Assembly (NCBI RefSeq): GCF_947507565.1
Contig: NC_089184.1
Span: 62,001-126,000, forward strand
DNA length: 64,000 nt
Origin: Oscarella lobularis
Taxonomy: Eukaryota; Porifera; Homoscleromorpha; Homosclerophorida; Oscarellidae
Reading direction: 5' to 3'
Part shown: positions 51,706-63,527 of the stretch, piece after piece
Numbering within the stretch: the stretch's first letter is position 1
Layout: the number at the start of each line of letters is the position of its first letter
Notes under the pieces: generated by a model
Database searches by the model: none
What the model saw: the letters and a program-made list of their open reading frames with translations, nothing else
What the model was told of the DNA's origin: nothing
Position numbers and translations under genes: made by a program

Positions 51706-53797
51706 TTACATCTTTCCATCACCGCTCATTCCGTCGCTATTGAATCCATACACACTCCCTATGAAATAGGAGAATAATTACCCTTTTCCCCATGCACCCC
51801 CGGCGTCACATTGCCCTACCTTTTCCCGACGGGAACGTCCCTTGATGGGCCCGTTCCCCGCCTACGTGAGTCGCCGCCGCCGCCGCCGTTGCCGCCGTTG
51901 CCGCCGCAGCCGCCGCCGCAAACGATTCAGCATAGGAAGAAGAAGACCAGGGGAATTCATTACCATAAAACGGATAGGAAAAAGCGCCGAATCCCGCAAA
52001 GGGGGGGTACGGTCCGCCGCCGCCGCCGCCACTCCCGTACGCCGGAACGCCGCCGCCGCCGCCGCCGTGGGACGGCCCAAAAGGATTCCGATTCAACGGT
52101 GGCAACGATTCTTCCTTTTGAGGAGTATTTAGAGGAGACGATGACGGCCACTCTTTCGCCTCCGAATTTCCGAGCGGAATATCGGCAACGGTCGCATTCT
52201 TGACAATCTTTTTCTTCTCATTTCCCGGCGTCGTCGTCGTCGTCGTCGTCGATTTTGATCTTCTCGACTTATAGGGAAGATATTCCGGCGATAGCGACTC
52301 CTCCTTGACGTTCACATTCCCACGTTTATCATCATCATCATTGCCCCCCCTCTCCTCTTCATCTTCTCGAGTATCAATCCCCATTCGTTTTTCCTCCAGC
52401 GTCGTCGTCTCTGGTGACGGGGGCGATGTCTCATTATTCGAACCGGTTGCGCCAACGCTATCCGGCACGGCGTCCGAGCTTTGATTGGTCGTATAAACCG
52501 CCGGCGTCGTCATAGAGAGAGGATCATCCTCCTTTTTCCCTTCTTCCTCTTCTTCTTCCTCTTCTTCTTCCTCCTCCTCTTCCTCATCGCCACTTAGTTG
52601 CGAATATCGACGACGTTTTCGAGTCGGTCCCGGCCCCTTTCGTTCGTCAACAAGAAGAAAAGATTGTCGACGTTTCGCCGATGTTCGTCGCCCGCTTTGA
52701 TGCGCGCAAGCGAGATGATGCTTCAAGCTTTTCTTATGTTTATATTTGCGAGCGCAACTTCGTTCGGGGCACTCGAAATAATCGCATTCTGGCGGCGGCG
52801 GCGGCGGCGGAGGCGGCGGAGGCGGCGCCGGGAAAACCTCCTCCGTCGCCGCCGCCGCCGCCGCCGCCCCATTTGCCGTTTCACCGTTTGCCACCGCCAC
52901 TTCCGTATCCGCCTCCTTCTCACTATCCGTCTTCGCTTTTTCGCCATTCTCTCCCTCTTCTTCCTCGACTTCTTCCTTTTTGATTCGTGCCGGTCTACCG
53001 CGTCTTCGTCCCGTCGTCGTCGTGGGGGGCGACTTTCGCATATCCGCCGCGTTTCCGCCGCTCCGCGTCGTTCTACGTCGTCGCGTCGGCGTCGGAGGAG
53101 GCGGCACGTCGTCGCTCGCTCGACCGCCGCCGCCACCCGCTTCATCGAGACGACTAATCAAAGCGCTAGCGGCATCAAGACTATAAAAAAAAGGAGGGGG
53201 AATCGGTTTCAAGAGCAAAAAGAAACGTAGGGAGACTACATACCCAATTGGCGGCGACCAACCCGGCGTCTTTTGACAGATGAGCGTGCCGACGAAGGCT
53301 CTTCCTCGCCAAAGCGCCTTAACGACGATTAGATCTAAAGCGAGAAAGATCGAGACATGTATATAAAGCGATTTTCCCCTATACCTGTTCCCTCGTAAAA
53401 CACTTCGCCGCTTATCGTTACGGGTGTACCCGAAGCGAGTGGGAAAGGCACGGGACTATTATTCGCCTCGCGCGCTTCCTGGTTCGCGAAGACATCGTCG
53501 TTGGCGACGGCGGGGAAGAAGCCGTCTAAAGATGAAATAGAATTGCCGAGTTTGGTCGTTTGTTGTAGGAAAGCGAAGGGTTGCTGCTGATTTTGCTGCT
53601 GCTGATCGCTAATGGGAGTTGAGCAGCTCGAACGCGTGCCAATGCGAACGCTTCGGCGCGGCGGCGGCTGTTGCGATCCCTTTGTAAAAGATCGTCGAAT
53701 TAGAGCGATGCGCGTGCGTGCGACTATTCGTTTTTTGCGTCTCCATCGGTGCTCTTACCGTTTTGTCGTCGATCGTATTAGTATTCGATCCGTTCAT
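51706..53797 (-). CDS. ZNF609: ZNF608/ZNF609-like (Scribbler/Brakeless) regulator
   Basis: This is a nuclear transcriptional regulator. A short first exon MNGSNTNTIDDKT splices to QQPPPRRSVRIGTRSSCSTP; then comes VVKALWRGRAFVGTLICQKT followed by PGWSPPIG, resembling the ZNF608/609 block with GTLLDCTRHDWAPP. A large exon (52 kb region) encodes Pro, Ala, Glu and Gly runs, an AT-hook-like GRRRGRPARIK, and one C2H2 finger CPERSCARKYKHKKSLKHHL followed by ACAH. A small last exon ends SVYGFNSDGMSGDGKM. The single atypical finger plus the GTL block is the family signature. Much shorter than vertebrate members. Confidence 0.75.
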
Positions 53798-55496
53798 CGT
53801 CACGTCTCGCCGTAAAATGCGCGAGTGTCTGAATTGAATCTGAAGGAGAGGGAGGGGAGAAAGAAAAAACGATTGTTAGCGCGCTTCCGCGCCCTATGCG
53901 GAAACGGTGCTATGCGGCGCGGCGGGCGTTCACCGAGTGCGCGACGCTTTCGATCCGCGGCGGACAGGCGACCGACTGTGCATGCGAGTCAACAATAAAA
54001 GCCTAAAGCACGTGGCTCGCCCCGCCCTCGAACTGTTCCCGGGCGTCGGAACGTTGGGGCGAATTCGCGAACGATGCGCGTTTCGAGGTGCGCGCAGAAA
54101 GCGGTCAATCGACCGCGACAAACGATAATTTTAGACCGGAAATCGGTCGCGGGAACCTATACGAAGGACTAGCCACTCACGTGAATGGGCGTGTCACACC
54201 AACGCATCTGGGCATGTCGCTCTCTGTGCGAATGTTTATGCTTCGCGAACGCGCGGAGGCCCATTTTAGAATCGCCCTCGAATTCCCCTTTCAGCTTCGT
54301 TACCCACAGCAAATGCAACGCCAAAAAATCGACGTGAAAAGGAGAAAATTAGGGGGAAAGCGGCGCGAGACTCGAACGTTCGCGGGGACGAAGCGCGTAA
54401 TGAAGTTAGGGGGCGGGTGCGAATAAAGTGAAATCCATATCGCAACGGATCCCCTCCTTCCCGATGTGCGACGATGAGAGCGACGGCGGTAAAGTCCGAT
54501 TCACGTAAAGTGCCGGCGCGTAGGAGTTGGGCGTCGCGATCGCGCGACCGCGATCGATCTAGCGAACGAACGAACGAACGAGCGCGCTGCATGCAAAGCG
54601 ATACGATTCTTTCCCCCCTTTTCGATCGTAAAAGACACGCTAATCGCCGTTGTCTCGGCCACCGCCGCCCGAGACAACGACACCCGCACACCCATTACGC
54701 TGATGTACACATAGAGTGTGTGAGTGTGTGTGTGTCGGTTTAGGAGCGCAGCACGCGAACGCGTGTACGTTTCGTCCGGTCCGCTTTTCGGTTGTCTCTC
54801 GCGCGCAGAATAAACAACGATTGTCCCTACAGGTGTAGCAGGGAATCGAGTTTTCGATGCGGAGAGCGAGAAAAGCACGAGTCGCGGCGACGGGGGTCAT
54901 CGGAACGGCGTTCATCGAGTGCGCGCATTAGGGAAGAACGCGAAACGGTGCGAATCGAACGCGGAGAATCGACGAGCAGCACGACGGGGCTTCGGTTTTC
55001 ACGCCCCCACGACTCATGGCACTCACCTTACTTCCTTATGCTGTGGCAGTACGACGACAAACGACGAGCATGTACAGTGTAGCGAAACGACGACCAGTCG
55101 ACTTTTAGGCCTCGACAAAACTCACACGACCAATCAGACAATTTCCCGGTGACGTGGTCGCCTGCGCGAAGCACGTGCGACGGTCGCCGCCGCTTTAGCG
55201 CATTCCGAGAAGTCCCACACGACGAGAGCGATCGATCGATCGATCGATCGATCGATCGATCGGATCGGACTTGCAAAAATCGCCTAATCGATAACGCAGC
55301 TGTCGCGCCGCGCTCGTTTCCTTTCTTATTTTTTTATTTGCCTCGCCGCCACCGCCGCCGGTCAGGGTGAGGCTTCTCGCGCGTTCGAAGCATAAAAGAC
55401 AGCGCTAAATAGCGTTCTCCTTTCGAGAAAAACAGTCTAGTTTCTACTGTACGATTCTTTCATTCAGTGATCGCGACGACGTCACGCGATACCCCG
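53798..55496. promoter_or_regulatory. Long CpG-rich upstream region of ZNF608/609
   Basis: At 1.7 kb this is the longest stretch without coding sequence. It is GC- and CpG-rich, with a CA/TG run near 54715-54740 and (CGAT)8 at 55229-55262. No exon could be supported; it probably contains the distal promoter and 5' UTR of the minus-strand regulator and the AP4M1 3' UTR. Confidence 0.45.
55229..55262. repeat. (CGAT)8 microsatellite
   Basis: A perfect tetranucleotide run with a GATC/ATCG palindromic unit. Confidence 0.95.
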
Positions 55497-57764
55497 TCAG
55501 ATTCGGACGACGTACGAATCACTGCAATAGCAGACGAAACGTTTATAGGAAAGGAGCGCTCGTCAGCGAACAATTAGCGTGCCCTAACGAGCGAACCGAT
55601 CGAAACGAAGGAGAACATGCTCAAAAAGCGTAGAAATGAGCCCTCCTCACGAAGCGGAGCCAAAATAAACAATCCTTACCTGTGAGTTATGTAGCGTACC
55701 CAGCGCGACGGAGAACTCGCTCCTCCCCGGTCGAAAACGCGCAGAAAACGTACGATAAGTCCCGAGCAGCTAAACATGGGAATTTCGAAGTCGATGCTAG
55801 GAGAAGGAACCCAAGAGTTAGAAGCCTCCCAAGCGCGCGAGTCGTGATTAGATCCAAGGCTTCGACAATGAATGCCTGCATCTAATCTTACCTGAGAGGA
55901 CCGACTTCCTTGCGCGTCGTCTTTCCCTTTTCGCTCACCGTCAACTTGAAACGAAATCAACGAACCATTCCATTCAATCGAATTCTTTCATCATCACGCC
56001 TACCTTGAATTTCGCTTGATTTTCGGCTCCACTCGCCACTTTTTTCATTCGCCAATAGACGAGCTTCTCCGACGCTTTATACTCGGACGTTTGACCCGAT
56101 CCGAGCTCGTACGAAACGCTAAAAAATCGCAAATCAACGAACGTAGCGTCAGCGTTGCTGACGTCACAATGCGTTTCTAAGATAAAACCATTGTGACGTC
56201 AGGAACGCTGACGCTTTCCTCACTCACTTCGTAGTTGATTTAGGAACAGGAATACGAACGACAACTCCCGTAGCATGTCTAGAAAAAAAAAACCAGTGAA
56301 AAAACCCACATATGTATATCATATATGTACACATTTGACGGCAAATTGCATCTTAGTTTTAGAGTCACGTCCACGGAAGACCTAGAAAATAAATAAATGG
56401 AATAATCAGTTAATCTGTGTCGCCCAACCGAAGCGTTTCCCCGTCCTCAATGAACGGATAGACGACAAAAGGAACGGACGATTGAAAATCGCCAGTGACG
56501 CGATAGTTCATTAGAGTCGTCTAGAAGAAGAAAAAATAAATAAATATATAAATAAATAAATAAAAGAGAATACCTCGCCATCAGGAGGAATGATCGAGAG
56601 AACGCGATCACGTTCAAACTCCTCCAAATTCACGCATTCGTGAAATCCGCAATTGTCAAGCGAAACTAACAAAAATAAATAAATAAATAAATATATTTTA
56701 GAGGTCACCTTGTCCGCTTTCTTCTCGTCCAATAGCGAGCGCTTCGTTCAATCCGACTCGTACCTCTAAAAAGATGACGTCACAGGGGGCGTGGCGGGGT
56801 GGGATTGTCTGGACGCACCTGGACTTCCAATTAGGAAGCTCTTCATCTGTATGCATCCAGCCACTTCAGAACGCAAGACGGATCCCTATATGGGAACAAT
56901 GCAAACGTCGCGACAATGACTAATCATACATTCGCTGCTATGACGACGGTGAGTCTCTCAAGAAGGTCGACAAATATTTCGTTTTTTTGAACTCGTTTTT
57001 GTTCGAGACTGACGGCAACCGGCTTATTCGCCGCAGATCCGGGTAGACTGGTCACTCGAGACGGCTACAAAAATTAATTAATTCATAATTAATTATATAT
57101 GTATATACGTTTTTGGAGGAGGAGTCCTTTTGAGGAGGAGACACGAGAATTGGATCGTTGTGCACGTGACACTTGAGAGATTCCGTGGCGAGAATCTGTG
57201 GATATCCAGCGTCCTAACTCAAAAGAATTGAATTCAATTATCCCCTAAAATTGACGTCACTTACGAGGACTTCGTCTAGAAGCTCGTAAATCAACGTGAA
57301 ATTCAAACGAATCGATTCTTCGTTGAGAACGCCGCAATAGTCTTTGAATAAGCCAGAAAGTCTAAAAAAATTAAAATCAAAAATTTCGAATTTTCAAAAA
57401 TTTCCAATACCTGCCCAAAAGTTCCAAAACGAACGTCGCCGAAACGTTGAATTTCGTCGTACAGACGAAATAGAGACCGTTTCGACAAATGTGGATAAAA
57501 TGAATGCCTTCGACGTTCTGCGTGCGAATGCGTCGCTTCGAAGGGTCGATCGAGGTCGTGGTGAGACTTACGAAGATCGGAGGCGCTTGGCTGCCTTTCC
57601 ACGACGTCGCTTTTCGATAGAATATCTCCGCTGTGCCTTTCACCACGTCTCCTCGATCTATACCACCCGATTAGAGGATTTTTGCAGCGTTAAATTAGAG
57701 GACTACAGTCTCTGAAGGCAATCGTGTCGCCTCGAGACGAGAGAATAAAGAACTGGGAAAGCAT
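55497..57764 (-). CDS. AP4M1: AP-4 complex subunit mu
   Basis: AP-4 is the clathrin-independent TGN adaptor that exports ATG9A; mu recognises tyrosine-type cargo signals. The longin domain begins MLSQFFILSSRGDTIAFRD and continues GDVVKGTAEIFYRKATS, GIHFIHICRNGLYFVCTT and ELLDEVLDAGYPQI. The C-terminal homology domain has VNLEEFERDRVLSIIPPDGE, LMNYRVTGDFQ, IDFEIPMFSCSGLIVRFLRV, WVRYITHS and a last exon giving SDSYVVRI, matching the AP4M1 ending more than AP1/2/3 mu. About ten exons; one intron contains a long perfect-like hairpin. It diverges from AGTPBP1 with 17 nt between start codons. Confidence 0.92.
56146..56214. repeat. 26-bp inverted repeat (hairpin) in an AP4M1 intron
   Basis: The arms 56146-56171 and 56189-56214 match at 25 of 26 positions around a 17-nt loop. 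Each arm contains TGACGTCA. Confidence 0.9.
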
Positions 57765-57781
57765 CGCTTGGTCCCGGATCG
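57765..57781. promoter_or_regulatory. 17-nt gap between AP4M1 and AGTPBP1 start codons
   Basis: The start codons at 57764 (minus) and 57782 (plus) face away from each other with 17 nt between, so transcription of at least one gene must begin inside or across the other unless upstream non-coding exons exist. Confidence 0.5.
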
Positions 57782-60700
57782 ATGGAGACGAGTCCCGTAC
57801 AATCCGATGGCTTCAAAGGAGACGTGAGTCTCTCTGCTTCGGTGAAATTGAAATAGTTTACTCGTTTAGCTCGCTCTTGCTTCTATTGGACGCTCTACGT
57901 CACTTGACTTCCGCTCGTGACGCCGAAACGGATCAATGGCATTCGACAATCACTAGACTCCAGTTTCTCGTCTCGAGTAACGGTAAATGGCTTTTCAAAT
58001 GCAAAACCCAATCCAAATCAACTATAAAACAGAGGAAAGTCGTAAAGAAATCACTCTGAAAAAGAACGGAGGCATTGAATTACTTCTATCGTCACTAGAG
58101 GCAAATTTTCAATTGAAAATTGAAAATTTTTATATTCCTTTTCTTTCCAGCTCTGTAGCGGCGATCTCTCCGTCATGCTGGGAATAACTCGACTTCTCAG
58201 CGACTTGGCATCAAGAGGTAAAAATCAAATTAAAAATAAATTACAATACTCTTTCCTTAGTCAAAGGATTGACGGCTCTGTCGCGTCGCGGTGCCGTAGG
58301 CGTTCTAATGCGAGTTCTAGCGTGGACATATAAAACGTACCCTTCGGAAGATCGTCTTCTCAACTCCTTCATTCACTTGCTCGTCACTCTAGCATCCAAA
58401 GGCGAACTTTTTAATAAAAACTTCCCTTATAGGAGACAATATTTCTATAGAAAAACAATTTGCTTTGAAGGCTCGACTGTGCGGCGTTCTTCCCATACCT
58501 CTTGCACTTATAAAACGCGGTTTGCATCGAGGAGCTCTTTTCTCCGCCCTGCAACTAATGAAACAATGTAGCACCAAAGGTTTTTTTCAAAACCAAGTCT
58601 CCCCCCACGAAAAAAAATCTCGAATCTTTCCCCCAGGCGTCAATTGCACTGTTCTAGGAAAGAAAGGAGCCGTCACAGTTCTTTATAAACTCCTAAAGGA
58701 TAGCACTAAAGCAGACACTCGATTCCAAAGGCAATACAATCACAACCCCCTATCTATCCCCCCGTAATGTTTCTTTAGAACGATTTTAGACGCTTTAGTT
58801 GCAGTGACGTCAAACAGTTAGCCCTTGATACTTATTCTGTTAGATATAGCGTCCCTGTTTCTAGAGGATAACGCCGTCAAATTCGTTTCAATTGGCGGAA
58901 TTAGACAAGCAATGGAATTGTTTTCCGATTACTGTCACGATCGCGATTCGCGTCACGTGGCCTTATGCAAGGACTTACTTCAGCTGATGAAAAACTGCAC
59001 TGTAGCTGGTATGTCACAAGGTCAGACTTCTACAATGACTTCTATGTGTGCAGGTGTAGGAAAAGAGGCTTTTCTCTCCTGCGACGGAATGAGAATATTA
59101 TACGATGTTTGCACGATACCTCAGTCAGGTGACTAGGAAAAATAAATAAATAAATATTTATTTTTCTCCTGTAGCGAAATTGCTGAAACCGTCTCAACTA
59201 AAAACAGTGCTTTTTTTGTTGAGACGTTGCCAGCCGAAACTTCCCCTACCAATAGATAAAACAGCCCATCCAATCACCTTCAAAATTTCCGGAACGACTC
59301 TTCTAGAAGATGATGATGATGACGAAGAAGAAAATGATCATAGAGTAGATACAATTGGTCCAATTGAAGTGACTTCGGCGTGGCATACCCCAATCGATCT
59401 CTCTCATTTTTCAACATTTTTTCCTGAACTTTTCAAAGAAGATGATGAATCGGAAGACTCCGAAACTCCTGTCAAATTCGCTTCATCGAAGTGCTACTAT
59501 AAGATTTCCGGGCCTCAAAGACACGGTCATAATCCGAGAGAGGGTTTAGTTGCTCTGAAAAAGAAGTGTAGCGTTCTCGCAGAAAAGTAACCCTTTAGTC
59601 CTCTTCTCTTGCATTATCTCTCTAAAATCGCGACTAGGAATCTCCTAATCAAAGACGTCGAACGATATATTCGCCCAGACGTCATCATAAATCGCGTAGT
59701 ATTTGATTTAGAAGACTCGTATCGGTATACGCTAAAAGAAACGCCACATTTTCGCTATCTCATCGACTTTTTCCCCAGAGTACAACCACCTTTGCTCGCT
59801 GACAAGACAACATTACAATTCGACTCGCGATTCGAGTGTGGAAATCTACGGAGAGCCATACAGGTTAGTAGCAGTAGCCATAGAAACCAAAATGGCGGAC
59901 GAGAACGGTTCCAAGATTCGTTCCAATGAATATGACCTCATACTCAGCTCGGATATTAATAGTGATCGACATCACCAGTGGTTCTACTTCGAGGTCTATA
60001 TTCCCCTGCATTGGAACACTTCGAATACTCACTTCTAGGTATCTAATTTCGCTTGTGACGTTCCTTATCGCTTTAACATCATCAACTGCGAAAAACCCAA
60101 CAGCCAATTCAACTACGGTGAATTTATATTGATATTTTATATAATATCAATTATAATATATAATTGAATTTGACTACTATACCTAATTTATTCTCATTAA
60201 TTCTTAGGAATGCAACCGGTTCTCTATTCTACGCAGAATGGACCGCCTGGTTGGATTCGAAGAGGCACAAACGTTTGCTATTTTCGTAACAACTATCTAC
60301 GTCATTACGAGCCAAGACAGACTACATATTACACGCTTACCTTTACCATTGTCTTCCCATTGCGAGAAGAAACGTGCTACATTGCTTATCACTTCCCCTA
60401 TTCGTATTCGACGTTGAAGGTGTGCTACCGGCTCTATTTCTCCTCTAAATCAATTATTTCTTTAGGATCACCTGCTTCATCTACAGAAACTCAGTGCCGC
60501 GGCTTCGGAAGAGATACTGTTTCGCCGTCAGACCTTGTGTTCGACACTTTCCGGAAATTCATGCGAAGTTTTGACGATAACAGCCCAAGGAGATATCAGT
60601 ACATCTACAAACACAAGTGTATCTATCTATATACTAAGTTGTTTTAGCTGGTAGGGAATACGTTTTCTTGACTTCTCGGGTTCATCCAGGGGAGAGTAAT

Positions 60701-61910
60701 TCCAGTTGGTCAATGGAGGGTCAATACAGAAAAATAAGGACTTATTTATGTATTGATTTATTGATTTATCTAGGCATACTTGATTTTCTGTTGAGTGGCC
60801 AAGCGGAAGCAACTACGGCACTGCAGAAATTCGTTTTCAAAATCATCCCGATGCTAAATCCGGATGGCGTCATAAATGGGAGGCGAGTTCACCTGAATTC
60901 TTCTTATTTATTTATTTATTTATTTATTTATTTCTCAATAGTCATCGATGCTCGTTACTTGGTCGAGATCTCAATCGGCTTTGGTTGAATCCTGATTGCA
61001 CTCTTCAGCCAACAATCTATCACGCCAAAGCCCTGCTACAATACTTAGTAGCAATAGAAAGAGTGCCTCTTGTACGCACACACAAATATATATATATTAT
61101 ATATATAATATATACTACGTATAGGTATTCTGTGATTTACACGGTCACTCTCGCAGAAAGAATGTTTTTCTGTTCGGATGCAGACAGGAGAACCCCAATG
61201 AGGACGAAGAAGAGAAGGGAAATGAAGAAATGGTCGTATTTAAACGTGTGCAATGATTACTACTACGTTCTTTTTATTGCAGCATCTTCCAAGCATTCTG
61301 AGTCACTTGGCGCCGCTTTTTTCCTACAAGGGATGCAGTTTTTCTGTTGAAAAATCAAAGGAGGGAACGGGACGAGTTGTCGTTTGGCGGCAATTGGGAA
61401 TAATAAGGAGCTACACCATGGAGCACACGTACTGTGGCGCAGACCAAGGACAATACAAAGTAAGGGCAGGGCGCCAAATCTCTCCTCTATGAAGATGAAA
61501 AAAAATGACAGGGCTATCAAGTCGATACGAATCAACTAAAGGAAATGGGGCAACGCTTTTGCACGGCTCTAATTCACCTAGTCAACCAAACGAATGCCTC
61601 GCTCTTCAAAGAAAAGGGGGAGGAGAACGACGAAGACAAAAAAGACGAAGGAGAAGAAGAAGAAGAAAAGAGCTCAAGCACAACAAGGTCCCCCTCCCCT
61701 ACAATTTTTTATCCGGGCTACTTGGTTTCCAAGGTGAACCAAGTAGCCTGGCCCCCCTCTCATATACTCACCATTCATCACATACAATAATAAAAATCCA
61801 TTCATTTTAGTTTGGATAACAGTCACGCAAGTGAAAACAGCTCAGACGACGAAGAAGAAGCAGAAGAAGAAGAAGAAGAAAAAGAAACCAAACAAGAAAC
61901 GTTGTCTTAG
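57782..61910 (+). CDS. AGTPBP1: Cytosolic carboxypeptidase 1 (tubulin deglutamylase)
   Basis: CCP1 trims polyglutamate chains from tubulin and other proteins. An armadillo-like N-terminal half ([43 protein letters not shown]) precedes an acidic linker. The M14 carboxypeptidase part has [46 protein letters not shown], zinc motif [25 protein letters not shown]-type [17 protein letters not shown], the third zinc ligand in [16 protein letters not shown], and the catalytic Glu in [11 protein letters not shown]. The C-terminus is Glu-rich. Two uncertainties: keeping frame near 58401-58433 needs a 31-nt GC-AG gap, and the last splice (GTCCCC donor near 61688) is weak, so the stop could be 61788-61817 instead. 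Confidence 0.88.
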
Positions 61911-62605
61911 GGCGTACCGTTCTCGCGTTTGCGATCCCGTATTGCCTTAGCATACCAATCCAACTGCGTAATAAGCTTACCAACACCCGACTCCATATGA
62001 TCATTCAACGGCTCTCCCTCTTCGCTCAGAGCGCCAGTAACTCGTGGTATTCCAAATATGTTTGGAATGCTAACAGTGCCGATTTCGCCGAGCATCGCTC
62101 TCAATTGCATCGCGGCGCGCATTCCGCCGTAGGGACCGGGCGAATAGCAGACAATCGCGCTCACTTTGAAAGCGTACGAAGAAAGGGGAAAATGATCGAT
62201 TAGATTGCTCAGCGCCGGCGGAATGCTGTGATTGTATTCGCCCGAAACGACGACGATCGCGTCGCTGGCGACGAGCGCTTCGTTCGCGCGAACGAGACGC
62301 TCGGGTAGCGTCGACCAATCTTTCACCATCATCATCGCTTGTTTTAGCACGGGAAGGTCTAATTCCCAAGGATCTGGGACGGGAAAGGGTACCTAGTTTA
62401 TCTTTCTTTGGTTGCGCGATCGTGCTTTTGGAAGATTGCCTTTCTACGCCTCCGTTTTCTTACCGAATACGGTCACTTCGTGGTTCGTCTTTACGAGCGC
62501 GTTCTGCACGAATTTTGCCACGCGAGAGCAGGCGCGCGGGTTGCGATTGCTTCCCAAGTACATGACGATCTTTAGAGCATCTTTCGCTGTCTCTTTCACT
62601 GCCAT
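61907..62605 (-). CDS. NADPH-dependent FMN reductase-like flavoprotein
   Basis: This is a flavodoxin-fold quinone or FMN reductase-type enzyme. Exon 1 (from 62605) begins MAVKETAKDALKIVMYLGSN with the FMN phosphate loop LGSNRNPRACSRVAKFV. Exon 2 has LPVLKQAM, the GEYNHSIPPALSNLIDHF motif (family PEYN.S.P..L), and SPGPYGGMRAAMQLRAML. There is no targeting signal. Length is about 200 residues, normal for the family. Similar proteins occur in bacteria, fungi and some invertebrates; the intron shows that it is eukaryotic. The stop codon may interlock with that of AGTPBP1. Confidence 0.85.
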
Positions 62606-62672
62606 TTCCCTTTTGTTCGTTCGTTCGTTCGCTATCCGGGGCGGGCTGTTAACGCGCGTGATCACTTCACAA
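62606..62672. promoter_or_regulatory. Bidirectional promoter FMN reductase / EXOSC1
   Basis: This is a 67-nt gap between divergent start codons, containing a GTTCGTTCGTTCG repeat on the plus strand and no TATA box. Confidence 0.45.
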
Positions 62673-63527
62673 ATGGACGCCGTTCTTCCCGGAGAACGTC
62701 TTGGAACGACGGAGGAGTTTACGTGCGGCAATGGAACGTACGAGAGAGATGGATACGTGTACTCAACGTTGGTTGGATTTCCTAAAAAGCGAGCTTCCGA
62801 CGACGAGAAGAAAGTAAGGGAGTCTAATTAGATACAGAATAATGTTTGACTCCTCTAAACAGCCACCCGTTATTACAATCGTGAGCATAAAAAAGCAGAA
62901 TGCAACAGTATTACCTGAAATCGGAATGGTGGTCACTTGCAAGGTCAAAAAATTCGACGGGGGAAAATTCAATTTTTCGTCATCGTCTTTATCAGGTTTC
63001 AAGTATCAACTACAGAATGGCAAAAGTAGCTATCTTAGGAGTCGAAGATCGGATCATAAAGGATACATTCCGAGGAACAATCAGGTATATAGAGTTATAG
63101 TCAAAGAAAAAATTTTTATAGAACACGTTTACCTTAGAAAGGAAGACGTCAGAGCGACAGAAAGAGATAAAGTCGAAATTCAGAAATCATTCAGACCAGG
63201 AGACATTGTCAGGGCGAAAGTGGTAATTAGAAAATGGGTTCAATTTCATTTTTGATTTGTAATTTCTCGTCAGATATCACTGGGAGACGCCCAGTCTCGT
63301 TCCTACTTTTTATCCACGGCGGAAAACAGTCTCGGAGTGATTGTTGCAGAAAGCGAGACTGGTAGAGAAGGAAATTCACTTTGCACGTGTTTCTCATCAC
63401 TATTTATACTTCCTCAGGCGTTCCCATGGTACCCATCAGTTGGTGCCAGATGCAATGTCCACAGACAAAGCTCAAAGAATATCGCAAAGTTGCCAAAGTG
63501 ACGTCATCATCGGAAATAAAGACCTAA
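62673..63527 (+). CDS. EXOSC1: Exosome component CSL4
   Basis: This is an S1-domain cap subunit of the RNA exosome. It begins MDAVLPGERLGTTEEFTCGN with GTYERDGYVYSTLVG (family PGERL...GTY.R.GY..S.L.G), then PEIGMVVTCKVK, GVEDRIIKDTFRGTIR, RKEDVRATERDKVEIQKSFR, PGDIVRAKVISLGDAQSRSY, LSTAENSLGVIVAESETG and VPMVPISWCQMQCPQTKLKE, ending SSSEIKT. These match human EXOSC1 blocks in order. About six exons with short introns. Confidence 0.95.

Noticed and set aside
51811-53230. Plus-strand open frames opposite ZNF608/609
   Set aside because: They consist of Arg/Pro/Ala runs mirrored from the coding repeats; the minus strand has a zinc finger and consistent splice sites.
54088-55370. Several 70-140-codon frames upstream of ZNF608/609
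   Set aside because: All overlap each other on both strands, are Arg-rich from CpG composition, and show no domain or splice support.
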